Below the pieces are notes generated by a model. That model ran no database searches, was not told the DNA's origin, and saw only the letters and a program-made list of their open reading frames with translations. A program made the translations under genes and the position numbers. From NCBI RefSeq assembly GCF_900199635.1, contig NZ_LT962687.1, positions 1,225,501 to 1,289,500 on the forward strand: 64,000 nucleotides of DNA, written 5' to 3'. Positions 19,708 through 29,737 of this stretch are shown here, one piece after another (within the stretch, counting starts at the first letter, position 1; every line of letters starts with the position of its first letter). This DNA is from Anaerotruncus massiliensis (ex Togo et al. 2026) (lineage in GTDB: Bacteria > Bacillota > Clostridia > Oscillospirales > Ruminococcaceae).

Positions 19708-22110
19708 ATGAGTTATTTTGGAGAGCTTACCCCGCGCATGGCGGCCTTCCGCGAGGAGCTGCTGAACGCGAAGCCGCAGGTTTGCGTCGAGCGCGCGGTG
19801 ATCACCACCCGCGTCTACCGCGAGCGGCAGGACCAGCCGCTCGCCCTCAAGCGCGCGATCATGCTGCGCGAGGTGCTTGCGGGCATGTCGATCTTCATCG
19901 AGCCGCAGACGCTGATCGCCGGAAACCAGGCGTCGAGCAACCGCAGCGCGCCGATCTTCCCCGAGTACGCGATGTCGTGGGTGATCGACGAGCTCGACGA
20001 GTTCGAGCGCCGGGACGGCGACGTCTTTTACATCACGGAGGAGAATAAGCGGAAGCTGCGGGAGATCGCGCCCTTCTGGGAGCACAACACGGTGCTCGAC
20101 AGGGGCCTCGCGGCCTTCCCGCCCCACTCGAGGCTCTACTATGACCTCGGCATCATCAAGTCGGAGGGCAACATCACCTCGGGCGACGCGCACTGCGCGG
20201 TCAATTACGGCGACATGCTGCGGGCGGGCCTCGGGGACTATAAGCGCCGCGCGGAGGAAAAGCTCGCCGCGCTCGACCTGACCGACTACCGCAATATCCA
20301 CAAGAGTTATTTCTACCGCGCGGTCGTCATCGTGGTGGACGCGGTGCGCGCCTTCGCCAGGCGGTACGCCGACCTCGCCTTCCAGACGGCGCAGGAGGAG
20401 CCGGACGAAGCCCGCCGGGCGGAGCTCCTGGAGATGAGCCGGATCCTCAACAAGGTGCCCTACGGGCCGGCGGAGAGCTTCCGGGAGGCCGTGCAGGCCC
20501 TCTGGCTCACCCATCTCGTGCTCCAGATCGAATCGAACGGCCACAGCCTCTCCTACGGGCGGATGGACCAGTACCTCGACCCCTACTACGAGGCGGACCT
20601 CGCCGCCGGAAGGATCACCGCGGCGCAGGCGGATGAGCTGCTCTGCAACCTCTGGCTCAAGACCTACACGATCAACAAGATCCGCTCGTGGAGCCACACC
20701 CAGTTCAGCGCGGGCAGCCCCCTCTACCAGAACGTGACGATCGCGGGCCAGACCCCCGACGGGCGGGACGCGACCAACCCGATGAGCCGGCTGATCCTCC
20801 AGAGCGTGGCGCAGTGCCGCCTGACCCAGCCCAACCTGACCGTGCGCTACCACAGGGGGCTTTCCGACGAATTCATGCGCGAATGCGTCGAGGTGGTGCG
20901 CTGTGGGTTCGGAATGCCCGCCTTCAACGACGACGAGGTGATTATCCCCTCCTTCATCGCCAAGGGAGTGAAGCCGGAGGACGCCTACAACTATTCGGCG
21001 ATCGGCTGCGTCGAGACGGCGGTCCCCGGGAAGTGGGGCTACCGCTGCACCGGCATGAGCTTTTTGAACTTCCCCAAGGCGCTGCTCATCGCGATGAACG
21101 ACGGCGTCGATCCCGCGTCGGGCACCAGACTCTGCGAGGGGGCGGGGCATTTCCGCGATATGGAGAGCTTCGACGAGGTGAAAGCCTGCTGGGACAAGGT
21201 TATCCGCGAGATGTGCCGCCAGTGCACGGTCATCGACGCGACCTGCGACATGGTGCTCGAGGAGAACACCGCCGACATCCTCTGCAGCGCGCTCACCGAC
21301 GACTGCATCGAGCGCGGCCTCAACATGAAGGAGGGCGGCGCGGTCTACGACTTCATCAGCGACCTGCAGGTGGGCATCGCCAACCTGGCCGACAGCCTCG
21401 CCGCCGTCAAAAAGGTCGTCTTCGAGGACGCAGCGGTCACCCCGGCACGCCTGTGGGAGGCGCTGGAACAGAACTTCGAGGGACCGGAAAACGAGCGCAT
21501 CCGGGCGCTCCTACAGGCCGCGCCCAAGTACGGCAACGACGACGACTATGTTGACAACCTCGTTGTGGACGCCTACAATGTCTACATCGACGAGATGAAG
21601 AAATACCACAACACCCGGTACGGGCGCGGCCCGATCGGCGGAATCTACTACGCGGGCACCAGCTCGATCTCGGCCAACGTCCCGCAGGGCGCGGGCACGC
21701 TGGCGACCCCCGACGGCCGCAGGGCGGGCGAGCCGTTGGCCGAGGGGTGCTCCCCGAGCCACGCGGCCGACAGAAACGGCCCGACGGCGGTCTTCAAGAG
21801 CGTCTCCAAGCTGCCCACCGGGGAGATCACGGGCGGCGTGCTCCTGAACCAGAAGGTCACCCCGCAGATGCTCCAAAAGGAGGAGAACCGCGAGAAGTTG
21901 GTCCTGCTGCTGCGCACCTTCTTCAACCGCCTCCACGGCTACCACGTGCAGTTCAACGTTGTCTCGCGCGACACCCTGCTCGACGCGCAGGCCCACCCCG
22001 AAAACCACCGCGACCTCATCGTGCGGGTGGCTGGGTACAGCGCCTTCTTCAACGTCCTCTCGCGCAGGACGCAGGACGACATCATCGAGCGCACCGAGCA
22101 GGCCCTGTAA
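19708..22110 (+). CDS. Glycyl radical enzyme, PflD/YbiW-like
   Basis: 800 residues from the ATG at 19708, AAAGGAG eight bases upstream. The thiyl-radical cysteine is Cys434 in SAIGCVETAVPGK; the GCVE pattern is shared by C-O and C-N lyases of the family. The radical glycine is Gly776 in VRVAGYSAFF, 24 residues from the C-terminus, as usual. The N-terminal PFL domain includes GDAHCAVNYGDML and PYGPAESFREAVQALWL. It is not a pyruvate formate-lyase by context: next to it are a ROK kinase, an FSA-type aldolase and a two-cluster activase, the set found around E. coli YbiW. Anhydrosugar-phosphate lyase is therefore the favoured activity; other GRE dehydratases remain possible. Confidence 0.92.
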   Translation: MSYFGELTPRMAAFREELLNAKPQVCVERAVITTRVYRERQDQPLALKRAIMLREVLAGMSIFIEPQTLIAGNQASSNRSAPIFPEYAMSWVIDELDEFERRDGDVFYITEENKRKLREIAPFWEHNTVLDRGLAAFPPHSRLYYDLGIIKSEGNITSGDAHCAVNYGDMLRAGLGDYKRRAEEKLAALDLTDYRNIHKSYFYRAVVIVVDAVRAFARRYADLAFQTAQEEPDEARRAELLEMSRILNKVPYGPAESFREAVQALWLTHLVLQIESNGHSLSYGRMDQYLDPYYEADLAAGRITAAQADELLCNLWLKTYTINKIRSWSHTQFSAGSPLYQNVTIAGQTPDGRDATNPMSRLILQSVAQCRLTQPNLTVRYHRGLSDEFMRECVEVVRCGFGMPAFNDDEVIIPSFIAKGVKPEDAYNYSAIGCVETAVPGKWGYRCTGMSFLNFPKALLIAMNDGVDPASGTRLCEGAGHFRDMESFDEVKACWDKVIREMCRQCTVIDATCDMVLEENTADILCSALTDDCIERGLNMKEGGAVYDFISDLQVGIANLADSLAAVKKVVFEDAAVTPARLWEALEQNFEGPENERIRALLQAAPKYGNDDDYVDNLVVDAYNVYIDEMKKYHNTRYGRGPIGGIYYAGTSSISANVPQGAGTLATPDGRRAGEPLAEGCSPSHAADRNGPTAVFKSVSKLPTGEITGGVLLNQKVTPQMLQKEENREKLVLLLRTFFNRLHGYHVQFNVVSRDTLLDAQAHPENHRDLIVRVAGYSAFFNVLSRRTQDDIIERTEQAL

Positions 22111-22143
22111 CGCCGATCAATTGACCGAAAGGGAGTTTTCAAT

Positions 22144-22827
22144 ATGTATGAACTGATGCTTGACACCGCGAATCTGGAAGATTTGAAGGAGGGACTGGAC
22201 AGCTGGCCGGTCGTCGGCGTGACCTCCAACCCCACGATCCTGAAGGAGGAGGGCGGGATCGACGTCTACGCCCGCCTGCGGGAGATCAAGGCGCTCTGCG
22301 GAAAAAAGCGCAGCCTGCATGTGCAGGTCGTCTCCACCGCCACCGACGCGATCCTGGAGGAGGCGCGCCACATCCTCGATCAGCTCGGGAAGGACACCTT
22401 CATCAAGGTCCCGGTCAGCGCCGCGGGCCTGCCCGCCATCAAAAAGCTCTCCGCCGGGGGGGTGAACGTCACCGCCACGGCGATCTATTCGACGATGCAG
22501 GGGATGCTCGCCGTACTGGCGGGCGCGAAGTACATCGCGGTCTATTTTAACCGCATGGAGAATAACTGCACCGATCCCACGCGGGTCATCGCGGAGATCC
22601 GCGCGTTCATCGACGGCAGCGGCAGCGGCGCGAAGATCCTGGCCGCCAGCTTCAAGAACGCCGCGCAGGTCGTCTCCGCCTACGCGAGCGGCGCGCAGGG
22701 CGCCACCGTGGGCGCCGACATCATCCGCCTGGGGCTGGGCATGACCAGCATCGACAGCGCGGTGGACGGCTTCCGGAAGGATTTTGAGGCGATCCATGGT
22801 GCGGGCAAGACGATGTCGACGATCTGA
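22144..22827 (+). CDS. Fructose-6-phosphate aldolase / transaldolase-like protein
   Basis: 227 residues, the length of FSA/TalC and far shorter than a full transaldolase. It opens with MYELMLDTANLEDLKEGL and GVTSNPTIL. The Schiff-base lysine is Lys88 in FIKVPVSAAG, against Lys85 in E. coli FSA. TATAIYSTMQG and ILAASFKNAAQV are also FSA-like. It ends the operon, 33 bases after the GRE. In E. coli the same aldolase family works after YbiW, cleaving 1-deoxyfructose-6-phosphate to glyceraldehyde-3-phosphate and hydroxyacetone. Confidence 0.92.
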   Translation: MYELMLDTANLEDLKEGLDSWPVVGVTSNPTILKEEGGIDVYARLREIKALCGKKRSLHVQVVSTATDAILEEARHILDQLGKDTFIKVPVSAAGLPAIKKLSAGGVNVTATAIYSTMQGMLAVLAGAKYIAVYFNRMENNCTDPTRVIAEIRAFIDGSGSGAKILAASFKNAAQVVSAYASGAQGATVGADIIRLGLGMTSIDSAVDGFRKDFEAIHGAGKTMSTI

Positions 22828-22839
22828 ACCGCACGATCA

Positions 22840-22876
22840 TAAAAGCCCGGCTGCCAGAGGCAGCCGGGCTTTTTTC
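22840..22876 (+). terminator. Terminator of the ROK-GRE-aldolase operon
   Basis: AAAGCCCGGCTGCC pairs with GGCAGCCGGGCTTT over AGAG, followed by a run of T. Clear intrinsic terminator. From here to 23,145 I see only AT-rich, non-coding DNA with poly-A/T tracts near 23,090-23,111. Confidence 0.9.
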
Positions 22877-23145
22877 CGCCGCGGTCGATTTTTCCAGCCC
22901 CGGCGGAGGCGTTTTGGGCCGTGCGGCAGGGAAGAGCAAAACGCCCGCCGGGAAAGGCGGACGCTCTGTGGGGAAACGGTTTATTTTGATTGCGCCTTTA
23001 GTATACCATAAATTTACAATTCTGTATATAGTCATATTCGTGGAAAATCGGGAGAAAAAATCAAATATATTGTGATATCCAGAAAAATGGAAATTAAAAA
23101 AGAGCAAAAAAAGTACCGCCCAAGCGATTGCCCGGACAGCACCCC

Positions 23146-23221
23146 TGGTGGACGGTAAGGAACTCGAATCCCTGACCCCCTGCACGTCAAGCAGGTGCTC
23201 TACCAGCTGAGCTAACCGTCC
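23146..23221 (-). tRNA. tRNA-Val(GAC)
   Basis: Cloverleaf on the minus strand. Acceptor GGACGGT pairs with ACCGTCC, the D arm reads TAGCTCAGCTGGTAGAGC, the anticodon stem-loop is CCTGC-TTGACGT-GCAGG with anticodon GAC (valine, GUC codons), and the T arm contains GGTTCGAGTCC-like GGATTCGAGTTCC. The 3' ACCA is encoded (76 bases with CCA). Confidence 0.96.
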
Positions 23222-23250
23222 ATATCGTCGTCTCTATCAGCGACTTTGTT

Positions 23251-23279
23251 ATTATAATATAATTCTCGGTAAAATGCAA
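23251..23279 (-). promoter_or_regulatory. Promoter of tRNA-Val
   Basis: Minus-strand TTGCAT (23279-23274), 17-base spacer, TATAAT (23256-23251), 30 bases before the tRNA. Confidence 0.7.
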
Positions 23280-23416
23280 GCGAAAAATTCAAAATTGGCG
23301 CAAAAATTTGTAAACCGTGGAAATCGACAAGGAGTGTGGGGGGAATCCGGGGGATTTATTGTGCAGTTCTGTCAAAAATTGCCCCCTTCGCACTGTCAAA
23401 ACCAACTGAAAAGCAC

Positions 23417-23446
23417 TTGTTCGCCGGTGCGTGAATGTGATATAAT
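23417..23446 (+). promoter_or_regulatory. Promoter for ruvCAB
   Basis: TATAAT (23441-23446) preceded by TGA, an extended -10, with TTGTTC 18 bases upstream. The ruvC start is 31 bases further on. Confidence 0.65.
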
Positions 23447-23476
23447 AAATTGATTTGGCATGTACAGGAGGGCGTC

Positions 23477-23968
23477 ATGGTAATTCTGGGAATCGACCCC
23501 GGCTACGCCACGGTCGGCTTCGGGGTGGTCGATTATGCCTATGGGAAATTTACGCCCATCCGCTTCGGCGCGATCACCACGCCGGCGGGGATGGCGTTTC
23601 CGGCGCGCCTGGAAATCATCTACGGCGACCTCTGCCAGGTGCTCGACAAGACCCCGCCCGCGGCGATGTCGGTCGAGCAGCTCTTCTTTACCAACAACAA
23701 GACCACCGGCATCGACGTGGCGCAGGCGCGCGGGGTGATCCTGCTCGCGGCGCAGCAGCGCGGCGTGCCGGTATACGAGTATACGCCGATGCAGGTCAAG
23801 CAGTCGGTGGTCGGCTACGGGCTGGCCGAAAAGCAGCAGGTGATGGAGATGACCCGCCGGCTGCTCGGGCTGGAAAAGGTCCCGCGGCCGGACGACACCG
23901 CCGACGCGCTGGCGCTGGCCATCTGCCACGCGCACTGCGCGGGCTCGCTGCTTGCAAAATACCGATAG
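23477..23968 (+). CDS. ruvC: Crossover junction endodeoxyribonuclease RuvC
   Basis: Resolves Holliday junctions in recombination repair. The ATG at 23477 follows AGGAGGG; 163 residues. The acidic catalytic residues are visible: Asp in ILGIDPGYATVGFG, Glu in MSVEQLFF, and the Asp pair of PRPDDTADALALAICH. First gene of ruvC-ruvA-ruvB, all close-packed. Confidence 0.96.
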   Translation: MVILGIDPGYATVGFGVVDYAYGKFTPIRFGAITTPAGMAFPARLEIIYGDLCQVLDKTPPAAMSVEQLFFTNNKTTGIDVAQARGVILLAAQQRGVPVYEYTPMQVKQSVVGYGLAEKQQVMEMTRRLLGLEKVPRPDDTADALALAICHAHCAGSLLAKYR

Positions 23969-23979
23969 GAGGCGCGGGG

Positions 23980-24582
23980 ATGTATTACTGCGTGACCGGA
24001 AAGCTGATCCATGTGGAGCCCTATCTCGCGGTGGTGAGCTGCGGCGGGGTGGGCTACAAGTGCATGACGACGATGACGACCCTCTCCTGCCTGCCGCCGG
24101 CGGGCGGGGAGGTCACCCTCTATACCCACCTGAACGTAAGGGAGGACGCGCTCGACCTCTACGGGTTCTATACCCAGGCGGAGCGGACCGCCTTCCAGAT
24201 GCTGATCGGCGTGTCCGGCGTGGGGCCCAAGTCGGCGCTGGCCGTCCTTTCGGACATGACGCCCGACCAGCTCTCGCTGGCGGTCGCGTCGGGCGACGCG
24301 AAGAGCCTGCGCAACGCGCCGGGCATCGGGCCGAAGGTCGCCCAGCGGATCATCCTCGAGCTCAAGGACAAGCTCGGGACGGACGGGCTCGCCGAGGGGA
24401 TGCAGGAGGTCGCCGCGCAGCTCCGCAGCGAGACGACCAATATGAGCGAGGCGGTCAGCGCGCTGTGCGTGCTCGGCTACAGCCAGTCGGAGGCGGCGCG
24501 CGCGCTGGCGGGCATGGCCGCCGACACGCCGGTGGACGAACTGATCAAGCACGGGCTCAAGGCGCTTTCGGGCGGCAGATAA
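23980..24582 (+). CDS. ruvA: Holliday junction branch migration protein RuvA
   Basis: 200 residues; GGAGG before the ATG at 23980. The N-terminal OB fold starts MYYCVTGKLIHVEPYLAVV. The two helix-hairpin-helix motifs follow (LIGVSGVGPKSALAVLS and NAPGIGPKVAQRIILEL), with a flexible linker and a C-terminal RuvB-binding helix bundle (SALCVLGYSQSEAARAL). Binds the four-way junction and loads RuvB. Confidence 0.97.
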   Translation: MYYCVTGKLIHVEPYLAVVSCGGVGYKCMTTMTTLSCLPPAGGEVTLYTHLNVREDALDLYGFYTQAERTAFQMLIGVSGVGPKSALAVLSDMTPDQLSLAVASGDAKSLRNAPGIGPKVAQRIILELKDKLGTDGLAEGMQEVAAQLRSETTNMSEAVSALCVLGYSQSEAARALAGMAADTPVDELIKHGLKALSGGR

Positions 24583-24600
24583 CGGGAGGGGGCATCGGGG

Positions 24601-25650
24601 ATGTTCGACAACGAGATGGACTTTGAAAACCGCATCGCCGCGCCGGAGTATACCCCGGCGGACGGCGAGATCGAGCTCTCCCTGCGCCCCCGGACGCTTG
24701 GGGAGTACATCGGGCAGGAGAAGGTCAAGGAGAACATGCGGGTCTTCATCCAGGCGGCGAAGGGCCGCGGGGAACCGCTCGACCACGTGCTGCTCTACGG
24801 CCCTCCGGGACTGGGCAAGACCACCCTCTCGGGGATCATCGCCAACGAGATGAACGTCAATATTCGCGTCACCAGCGGCCCGGCGATCGAAAAACCGGGC
24901 GATTTGGCCGCGTTACTCACCAATCTCGCGCCAAATGATATACTGTTTATAGATGAGATCCATCGGCTGTCCCGCGCGGTGGAAGAGGTGCTCTACCCCG
25001 CGATGGAGGACTACGCGCTGGATATCATCATCGGAAAGGGCCCGTCGGCGCGGTCGATCCGCATCGACCTGCCGCACTTCACGCTGATCGGGGCGACGAC
25101 GCGCGCGGGGCAGCTCACCTCGCCGCTGCGCGACCGGTTCGGCGTGATCCAGCGGCTGGAGCTGTACACCGCCGACGAGCTCTGCACGATCGTGCGGCGC
25201 AGCGCGGGGATCCTCGGGGTCGAATGCGACCCCGAAGGGGCGTTTGAGCTGGCGCGCCGCAGCCGCGGCACCCCGCGCGTCGCCAACCGGCTTTTGAAGC
25301 GGGTGCGCGATTTCGCCCAGGTGATGGGGGACGGCAGGATCACCAAGGAGATCGCCGCCATCGCGCTCGACCGGCTGGAGATCGACCACCTCGGGCTCGA
25401 GACGACCGACCGCCGGATGCTCGAGACGATCATCAGGAACTATGCGGGCGGCCCGGTGGGGCTGGACACGCTGGCCGCGGCGGTCGGCGAGGAGGCCATC
25501 ACGCTCGAGGACGTCTACGAGCCCTACCTCATGCAGCTCGGCTTTCTGGCGCGCACCCCGCGCGGGCGGTGCGCCACCGCGCTGGCATACGGGCATCTCG
25601 GGCTCAAAATGCCGGGGGAGGACGCCCCCGGACAGCTCACGCTCGGCTGA
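24601..25650 (+). CDS. ruvB: Holliday junction ATPase RuvB
   Basis: AAA+ motor of branch migration, 349 residues. Walker [11 protein letters not shown], Walker [11 protein letters not shown], sensor [18 protein letters not shown], and the C-terminal winged helix ending in [13 protein letters not shown] are all typical. RBS GGGAGGG. Third gene of the ruv operon, probably read through into glmM 34 bases later. Confidence 0.97.
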   Translation: MFDNEMDFENRIAAPEYTPADGEIELSLRPRTLGEYIGQEKVKENMRVFIQAAKGRGEPLDHVLLYGPPGLGKTTLSGIIANEMNVNIRVTSGPAIEKPGDLAALLTNLAPNDILFIDEIHRLSRAVEEVLYPAMEDYALDIIIGKGPSARSIRIDLPHFTLIGATTRAGQLTSPLRDRFGVIQRLELYTADELCTIVRRSAGILGVECDPEGAFELARRSRGTPRVANRLLKRVRDFAQVMGDGRITKEIAAIALDRLEIDHLGLETTDRRMLETIIRNYAGGPVGLDTLAAAVGEEAITLEDVYEPYLMQLGFLARTPRGRCATALAYGHLGLKMPGEDAPGQLTLG

Positions 25651-25684
25651 GCGGACCGATTACATACGATAGGAGAAAGACCGA

Positions 25685-27025
25685 ATGGGCAGAATTTTTG
25701 GAACCGACGGGGTGCGCGGCGTCGCCAACGGCGACCTGACGCCCGAGCTCGCCATGAACCTCGGCCGCGCGGCCGGCATGGTGGTGGAGGAGGCGACCGG
25801 ACGCCGCCCGACCTTCCTGGTCGGCAAGGATACGCGGATCTCCTCCGACATGCTTGAATCCGCCATGGCGGCGGGGCTGTGCAGCGCGGGGGCGGACGTG
25901 GTGCTGCTCGGCGTGGTGCCCACCCCGGCGGTCGCCTTCCTGGTGACCAGGTACGGCGCGGACGCGGGGGTGATGCTCTCGGCGAGCCACAACCCCTATG
26001 AATATAACGGCATCAAAATCTTTTCCTCCCGGGGCTACAAGCTGCTTGACGCGCAGGAGGAGGAGATCGAGCGGATCGTGCTCGACCACGAGAAGCCCTA
26101 TTCGATCAAGGCCCCGGCGGAGATCGGCACGGTGCGCCGCGCGGACAGCGCGGTGGACGACTATGTGGAGTACCTCAAGACCACCGTGGAGTGCGACCTC
26201 TCGGGGCTGCGCGTCGCGCTCGACTGCGCCAACGGCAGCGCGAGCGTCACGGCGAAAAAGCTCTTTGAGGGGCTGGGCGCGGACTGCGACATCCTCCACG
26301 CCGAGCCGGACGGCAAAAACATCAACGACGGCTGCGGCAGCACCCACATCGGGGAGCTCTGCGCGCGGGTGCGCGAGGGCGGCTTCGACGCGGGGCTCGC
26401 CTTCGACGGGGACGCCGACCGCTGCCTCGCGGTGGACGAGAACGGCGGACTGGTCGACGGCGACCGGCTGATCGCCCTCTTCGCATACCATCTCAAGGAG
26501 CAGGGCAAACTGAAAAACAACACCCTTGTGGCCACCGTGATGAGCAACCTCGGCCTCTTCAAGTTCGCCGAAAAGCACGGCATCGCGACCAAGGCCACCA
26601 AGGTCGGGGACCGCTATGTGCTCGAAACGATGCTCGCCGAGGACTTCTGTATCGGCGGGGAGCAGTCGGGGCACATCATCTTCCGCGACTTCATGCCCAC
26701 GGGGGACGGGCAGCTTTCGGGCATCCAGATGCTGAGCCTCCTGAAGCTCTTCCACAAGCCCCTCTCTGAGGCGGCGGGGCTCATGAAGACCTATCCGCAG
26801 ACCCTCTTAAACATCCGCGCGACGCCGGAAATGAAGGCGTCGCTCTCGCAGGACGCGCGGGTGCAGGGGGAGATCGCGCGGCAGAACGACCGGCTGGGCG
26901 GCGACGGGCGGGTGCTCGTGCGCGCGTCGGGGACCGAGCCGCTCATCCGCATCATGGTCGAGGGGCAGGACATCGGAGAGATCGAGGCGATCGCGCGGGA
27001 GATCGCGGACGTGATAAAGGGGTAA
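25685..27025 (+). CDS. glmM: Phosphoglucosamine mutase
   Basis: Converts glucosamine-6-phosphate to glucosamine-1-phosphate for UDP-GlcNAc and thus peptidoglycan. 446 residues. The phosphoserine is Ser101 in LSASHNPYEYNG, the metal loop is AFDGDADRCLAVD, the sugar loop GGEQSGH, and the phosphate-binding loop VRASGTEPLIRIMVEG. Start MGRIFGTDGVRGVAN is diagnostic. It contrasts with the degenerate mutase domain at 1275-3596. Confidence 0.97.
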   Translation: MGRIFGTDGVRGVANGDLTPELAMNLGRAAGMVVEEATGRRPTFLVGKDTRISSDMLESAMAAGLCSAGADVVLLGVVPTPAVAFLVTRYGADAGVMLSASHNPYEYNGIKIFSSRGYKLLDAQEEEIERIVLDHEKPYSIKAPAEIGTVRRADSAVDDYVEYLKTTVECDLSGLRVALDCANGSASVTAKKLFEGLGADCDILHAEPDGKNINDGCGSTHIGELCARVREGGFDAGLAFDGDADRCLAVDENGGLVDGDRLIALFAYHLKEQGKLKNNTLVATVMSNLGLFKFAEKHGIATKATKVGDRYVLETMLAEDFCIGGEQSGHIIFRDFMPTGDGQLSGIQMLSLLKLFHKPLSEAAGLMKTYPQTLLNIRATPEMKASLSQDARVQGEIARQNDRLGGDGRVLVRASGTEPLIRIMVEGQDIGEIEAIAREIADVIKG

Positions 27026-27029
27026 TGAC

Positions 27030-27896
27030 ATGCGCGCAGCAACCGGATGGAAGGACTTTGAACTGCTCGACGCGGCGGACGGCGAAAAGCTGGAGCGGTG
27101 GGGGGATGTGATCCTCGCCCGCCCCGACCCGCAGGTGATCTGGAAGACGCCGAAGGGTCCGGAGTGGGGCCGCGCCAACGCGCGATACAACCGCTCGTCG
27201 AGCGGCGGCGGCAGCTGGCAGGTGAACCGCCTGCCGCGCGCCGAATGGGAGATCGGCTACGGACCGCTCCGGTTCTGCATCCGGCCGACCGGCTTCAAGC
27301 ACACGGGGCTCTTCCCCGAGCAGGCGGTCAACTGGGACCTGATGGACGGCCTTGTCAAAAATGCCGGCCGGGAGCTGAGCGTCCTCAACCTCTTCGCCTA
27401 CACGGGCGGCGCGACGCTCGCCTGCGCGGCGGCGGGCGCGAAGGTCTGCCACGTCGACGCCTCCAAGGGGATGGTGCAGTGGGCGCGGGACAACGCCGCG
27501 CGCTCCGGCCTTTCGGACAGGCCCGTCCGCTGGATCGTCGACGACTGCAAGAAGTTCGTCGAGCGGGAGATCCGCCGCGGCGTCCGGTACGACGGCATCG
27601 TCATGGACCCGCCGAGCTACGGGCGCGGCCCGGGCGGCGAGGTGTGGAAGCTGGAGGACAGCGTCTTTGACCTCGTGAGCCTCTGCGCGGGGGCGCTGTC
27701 GGACGCGCCGGAATTTTTTCTGCTCAATTCCTATACGACGGGGCTCTCCCCGTCGGTGATGGCGTACATCCTGTCGGTGACGGTGGGGGAGCGGTTCGGC
27801 GGGCGGGTGTCCGCCGACGAGATCGGCCTGCCGGTCACGCGGACGGGGCTGGTGCTCCCCTGCGGGAGCACCGCCGTCTGGACGCGCGAACCGTGA
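27030..27896 (+). CDS. Class I SAM-dependent methyltransferase, RlmI/RlmK-like
   Basis: 288 residues. A short N-terminal barrel-like part precedes the Rossmann domain: SVLNLFAYTGGATLACAAAG is the SAM motif I, VCHVDASKGMVQWARDN motif II, and YDGIVMDPPSYGRGP carries the DPPSY catalytic motif of 23S rRNA and nucleobase methyltransferases. The PUA domain of true RlmI is missing, so the exact rRNA base is not predictable. It starts five bases after glmM, so same transcript. The last 110 bases before ecfA1 hold nothing I recognise. Confidence 0.86.
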   Translation: MRAATGWKDFELLDAADGEKLERWGDVILARPDPQVIWKTPKGPEWGRANARYNRSSSGGGSWQVNRLPRAEWEIGYGPLRFCIRPTGFKHTGLFPEQAVNWDLMDGLVKNAGRELSVLNLFAYTGGATLACAAAGAKVCHVDASKGMVQWARDNAARSGLSDRPVRWIVDDCKKFVEREIRRGVRYDGIVMDPPSYGRGPGGEVWKLEDSVFDLVSLCAGALSDAPEFFLLNSYTTGLSPSVMAYILSVTVGERFGGRVSADEIGLPVTRTGLVLPCGSTAVWTREP

Positions 27897-28007
27897 CCGC
27901 CGTCCGGACGCGCGGATAACGCATCGCGGGTGCGGCCCGCAGAAACAGACAAGCTCACACGGCCGGTATCCCCCGGGGAACCGGACCATCTAAGAGGAGA
28001 CAGCCAA

Positions 28008-28871
28008 ATGGAAGACATCATTTCCGCGGAACGGGTGGTCTTTGGCTACCCGAAAGAGGACAACCAACTGAATATCGTCCTGCGGGGCGTGAGCCTTACC
28101 ATCCCGGAGGGGCAGTTTGTGGCGGTGCTCGGCCATAACGGCTCGGGCAAATCCACGCTGGCTAAGCATTTTAACGCGATCCTCGTCCCGAACGAGGGAA
28201 AGGTGACCGTCTGCGGCATCGACACGACGGACGAGAACAAGCTCTACGATATCCGCCAGCAGGTGGGCATGGTGTTCCAGAACCCGGACAACCAGATCGT
28301 CGCGACGATCGTCGAGGAGGACGTGGCGTTCGGGCCGGAGAACATGGGGGTCGACCCGGCGGAAATCCGCCGCCGGGTGGACGAGTCGCTTTCCGACGTG
28401 GGGATGACCGAGTACAGGACCCACGCGCCGCACCAGCTTTCGGGCGGGCAGAAGCAGCGGATCGCGATCGCGGGCATTATCGCGATGCGCCCGCGCTGCA
28501 TCGTGCTCGACGAGCCGACCGCGATGCTCGACCCCAAAGGCCGCCGCGAGGTTTTGAGCGTGATCAAGCGCCTCAACCGCGAAAACGGCATCACCGTCGT
28601 GCTGATCACCCACTATATGGAGGAGGCGGCGCAGGCGGAGCGGGTCGTCGTGATGAACGACGGCGAGCTCCTCTTCGACGCGCCGCCGCGGGAGGTCTTC
28701 TCCCACGTGCGGGAGCTCAAGGAGGTCGGGCTCGACGTGCCGCAGGCCACCGAGCTCTGCTGGCAGCTGCGGCAGGCGGGGGTCGACCTGCCGGGCGGCA
28801 TCCTTACCGAGGCGGAGGCCGTCGCGGCCATCTCGGACGCGCTGCGCAAAAAGGGGGTGGGCGCCAGATGA
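28008..28871 (+). CDS. ecfA1: Energy-coupling factor transporter ATPase EcfA1
   Basis: First ATPase of a group II ECF transporter that serves several vitamin- or metal-binding S components. 287 residues from the ATG at 28008 (AGAGGAGA upstream). Walker [11 protein letters not shown]-loop [22 protein letters not shown], signature [13 protein letters not shown], Walker [13 protein letters not shown] and the switch His in ITHYMEEA. Overlaps ecfA2 by four bases (ATGA). Confidence 0.95.
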   Translation: MEDIISAERVVFGYPKEDNQLNIVLRGVSLTIPEGQFVAVLGHNGSGKSTLAKHFNAILVPNEGKVTVCGIDTTDENKLYDIRQQVGMVFQNPDNQIVATIVEEDVAFGPENMGVDPAEIRRRVDESLSDVGMTEYRTHAPHQLSGGQKQRIAIAGIIAMRPRCIVLDEPTAMLDPKGRREVLSVIKRLNRENGITVVLITHYMEEAAQAERVVVMNDGELLFDAPPREVFSHVRELKEVGLDVPQATELCWQLRQAGVDLPGGILTEAEAVAAISDALRKKGVGAR

Positions 28872-29737
28872 TCGCAATCAAAACGGAGGAGCTCACCTAC
28901 ACCTATTCGGCCGGCACCCCCTTCCAGAAGACGGCCATCGACCATGTGAACCTCGAGATCGAGCAGGGGGAGTTCGTCGGCGTCATCGGGCACACCGGCT
29001 CGGGAAAGTCGACCCTCATCCAGCACTTCAACGGGCTTTTGAAGCCCACCTCGGGCCGGGTGCTCATCAACGGGACCGACCTGTGGGCCAAGGAGACCAA
29101 CCTGCGGGAATACCGCTTCAAGGTGGGGCTGGTGTTCCAGTACCCCGAATACCAGCTCTTTGAGGAGACGGTCTACAAGGACATCGCGTTCGGACCGGTC
29201 AACATGGGGCTCTCGCCCGCGCAGGTGGACGAGCGGGTGCGCGAGGCCGCCAACTTCGTCGGCCTGCGCGACTACCATTTGCAGAAATCGCCCTTCGAGC
29301 TTTCGGGCGGGCAGAAGCGCCGGGTGGCGATCGCGGGGGTGCTCGCGATGAACCCGGACATCCTCGTGCTCGACGAGCCGACCGCGGGGCTTGACCCCAA
29401 GGGGCGCGACAGCATCCTCGGACAGATCAAGCGCTACCACCGGGAGCGGGGCAACACGGTGCTGCTCGTCTCCCACAGCATGGAGGACATCGCGCGCTAC
29501 GCGCGCAAGGTGCTCGTGCTCAACCGCTCGGGCGTCGCGATGTACGACGACGTGGCGAAGGTCTTCTCCCGCGCGGAGGAGATCACGAGGATGGGCCTTT
29601 CGGTGCCGCAGGTGACCCGCATCTTCATGGGTCTGCGGGAGGAGGGCTTCCCGGTGAGCGAGAGCGTCTACACGATGGACTACGCGCGCGAGGAGCTGCT
29701 TTCGCTGCTCGGAAAGGGGGCGGGGAACCATGCTTAA
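28868..29737 (+). CDS. ecfA2: Energy-coupling factor transporter ATPase EcfA2
   Basis: Second ATPase, 289 residues. Walker [11 protein letters not shown]-loop [24 protein letters not shown], signature [13 protein letters not shown], Walker [27 protein letters not shown] is typical of EcfA2. It pairs with EcfA1 as a heterodimer on EcfT. Its last eight bases overlap ecfT. Confidence 0.95.
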   Translation: MIAIKTEELTYTYSAGTPFQKTAIDHVNLEIEQGEFVGVIGHTGSGKSTLIQHFNGLLKPTSGRVLINGTDLWAKETNLREYRFKVGLVFQYPEYQLFEETVYKDIAFGPVNMGLSPAQVDERVREAANFVGLRDYHLQKSPFELSGGQKRRVAIAGVLAMNPDILVLDEPTAGLDPKGRDSILGQIKRYHRERGNTVLLVSHSMEDIARYARKVLVLNRSGVAMYDDVAKVFSRAEEITRMGLSVPQVTRIFMGLREEGFPVSESVYTMDYAREELLSLLGKGAGNHA

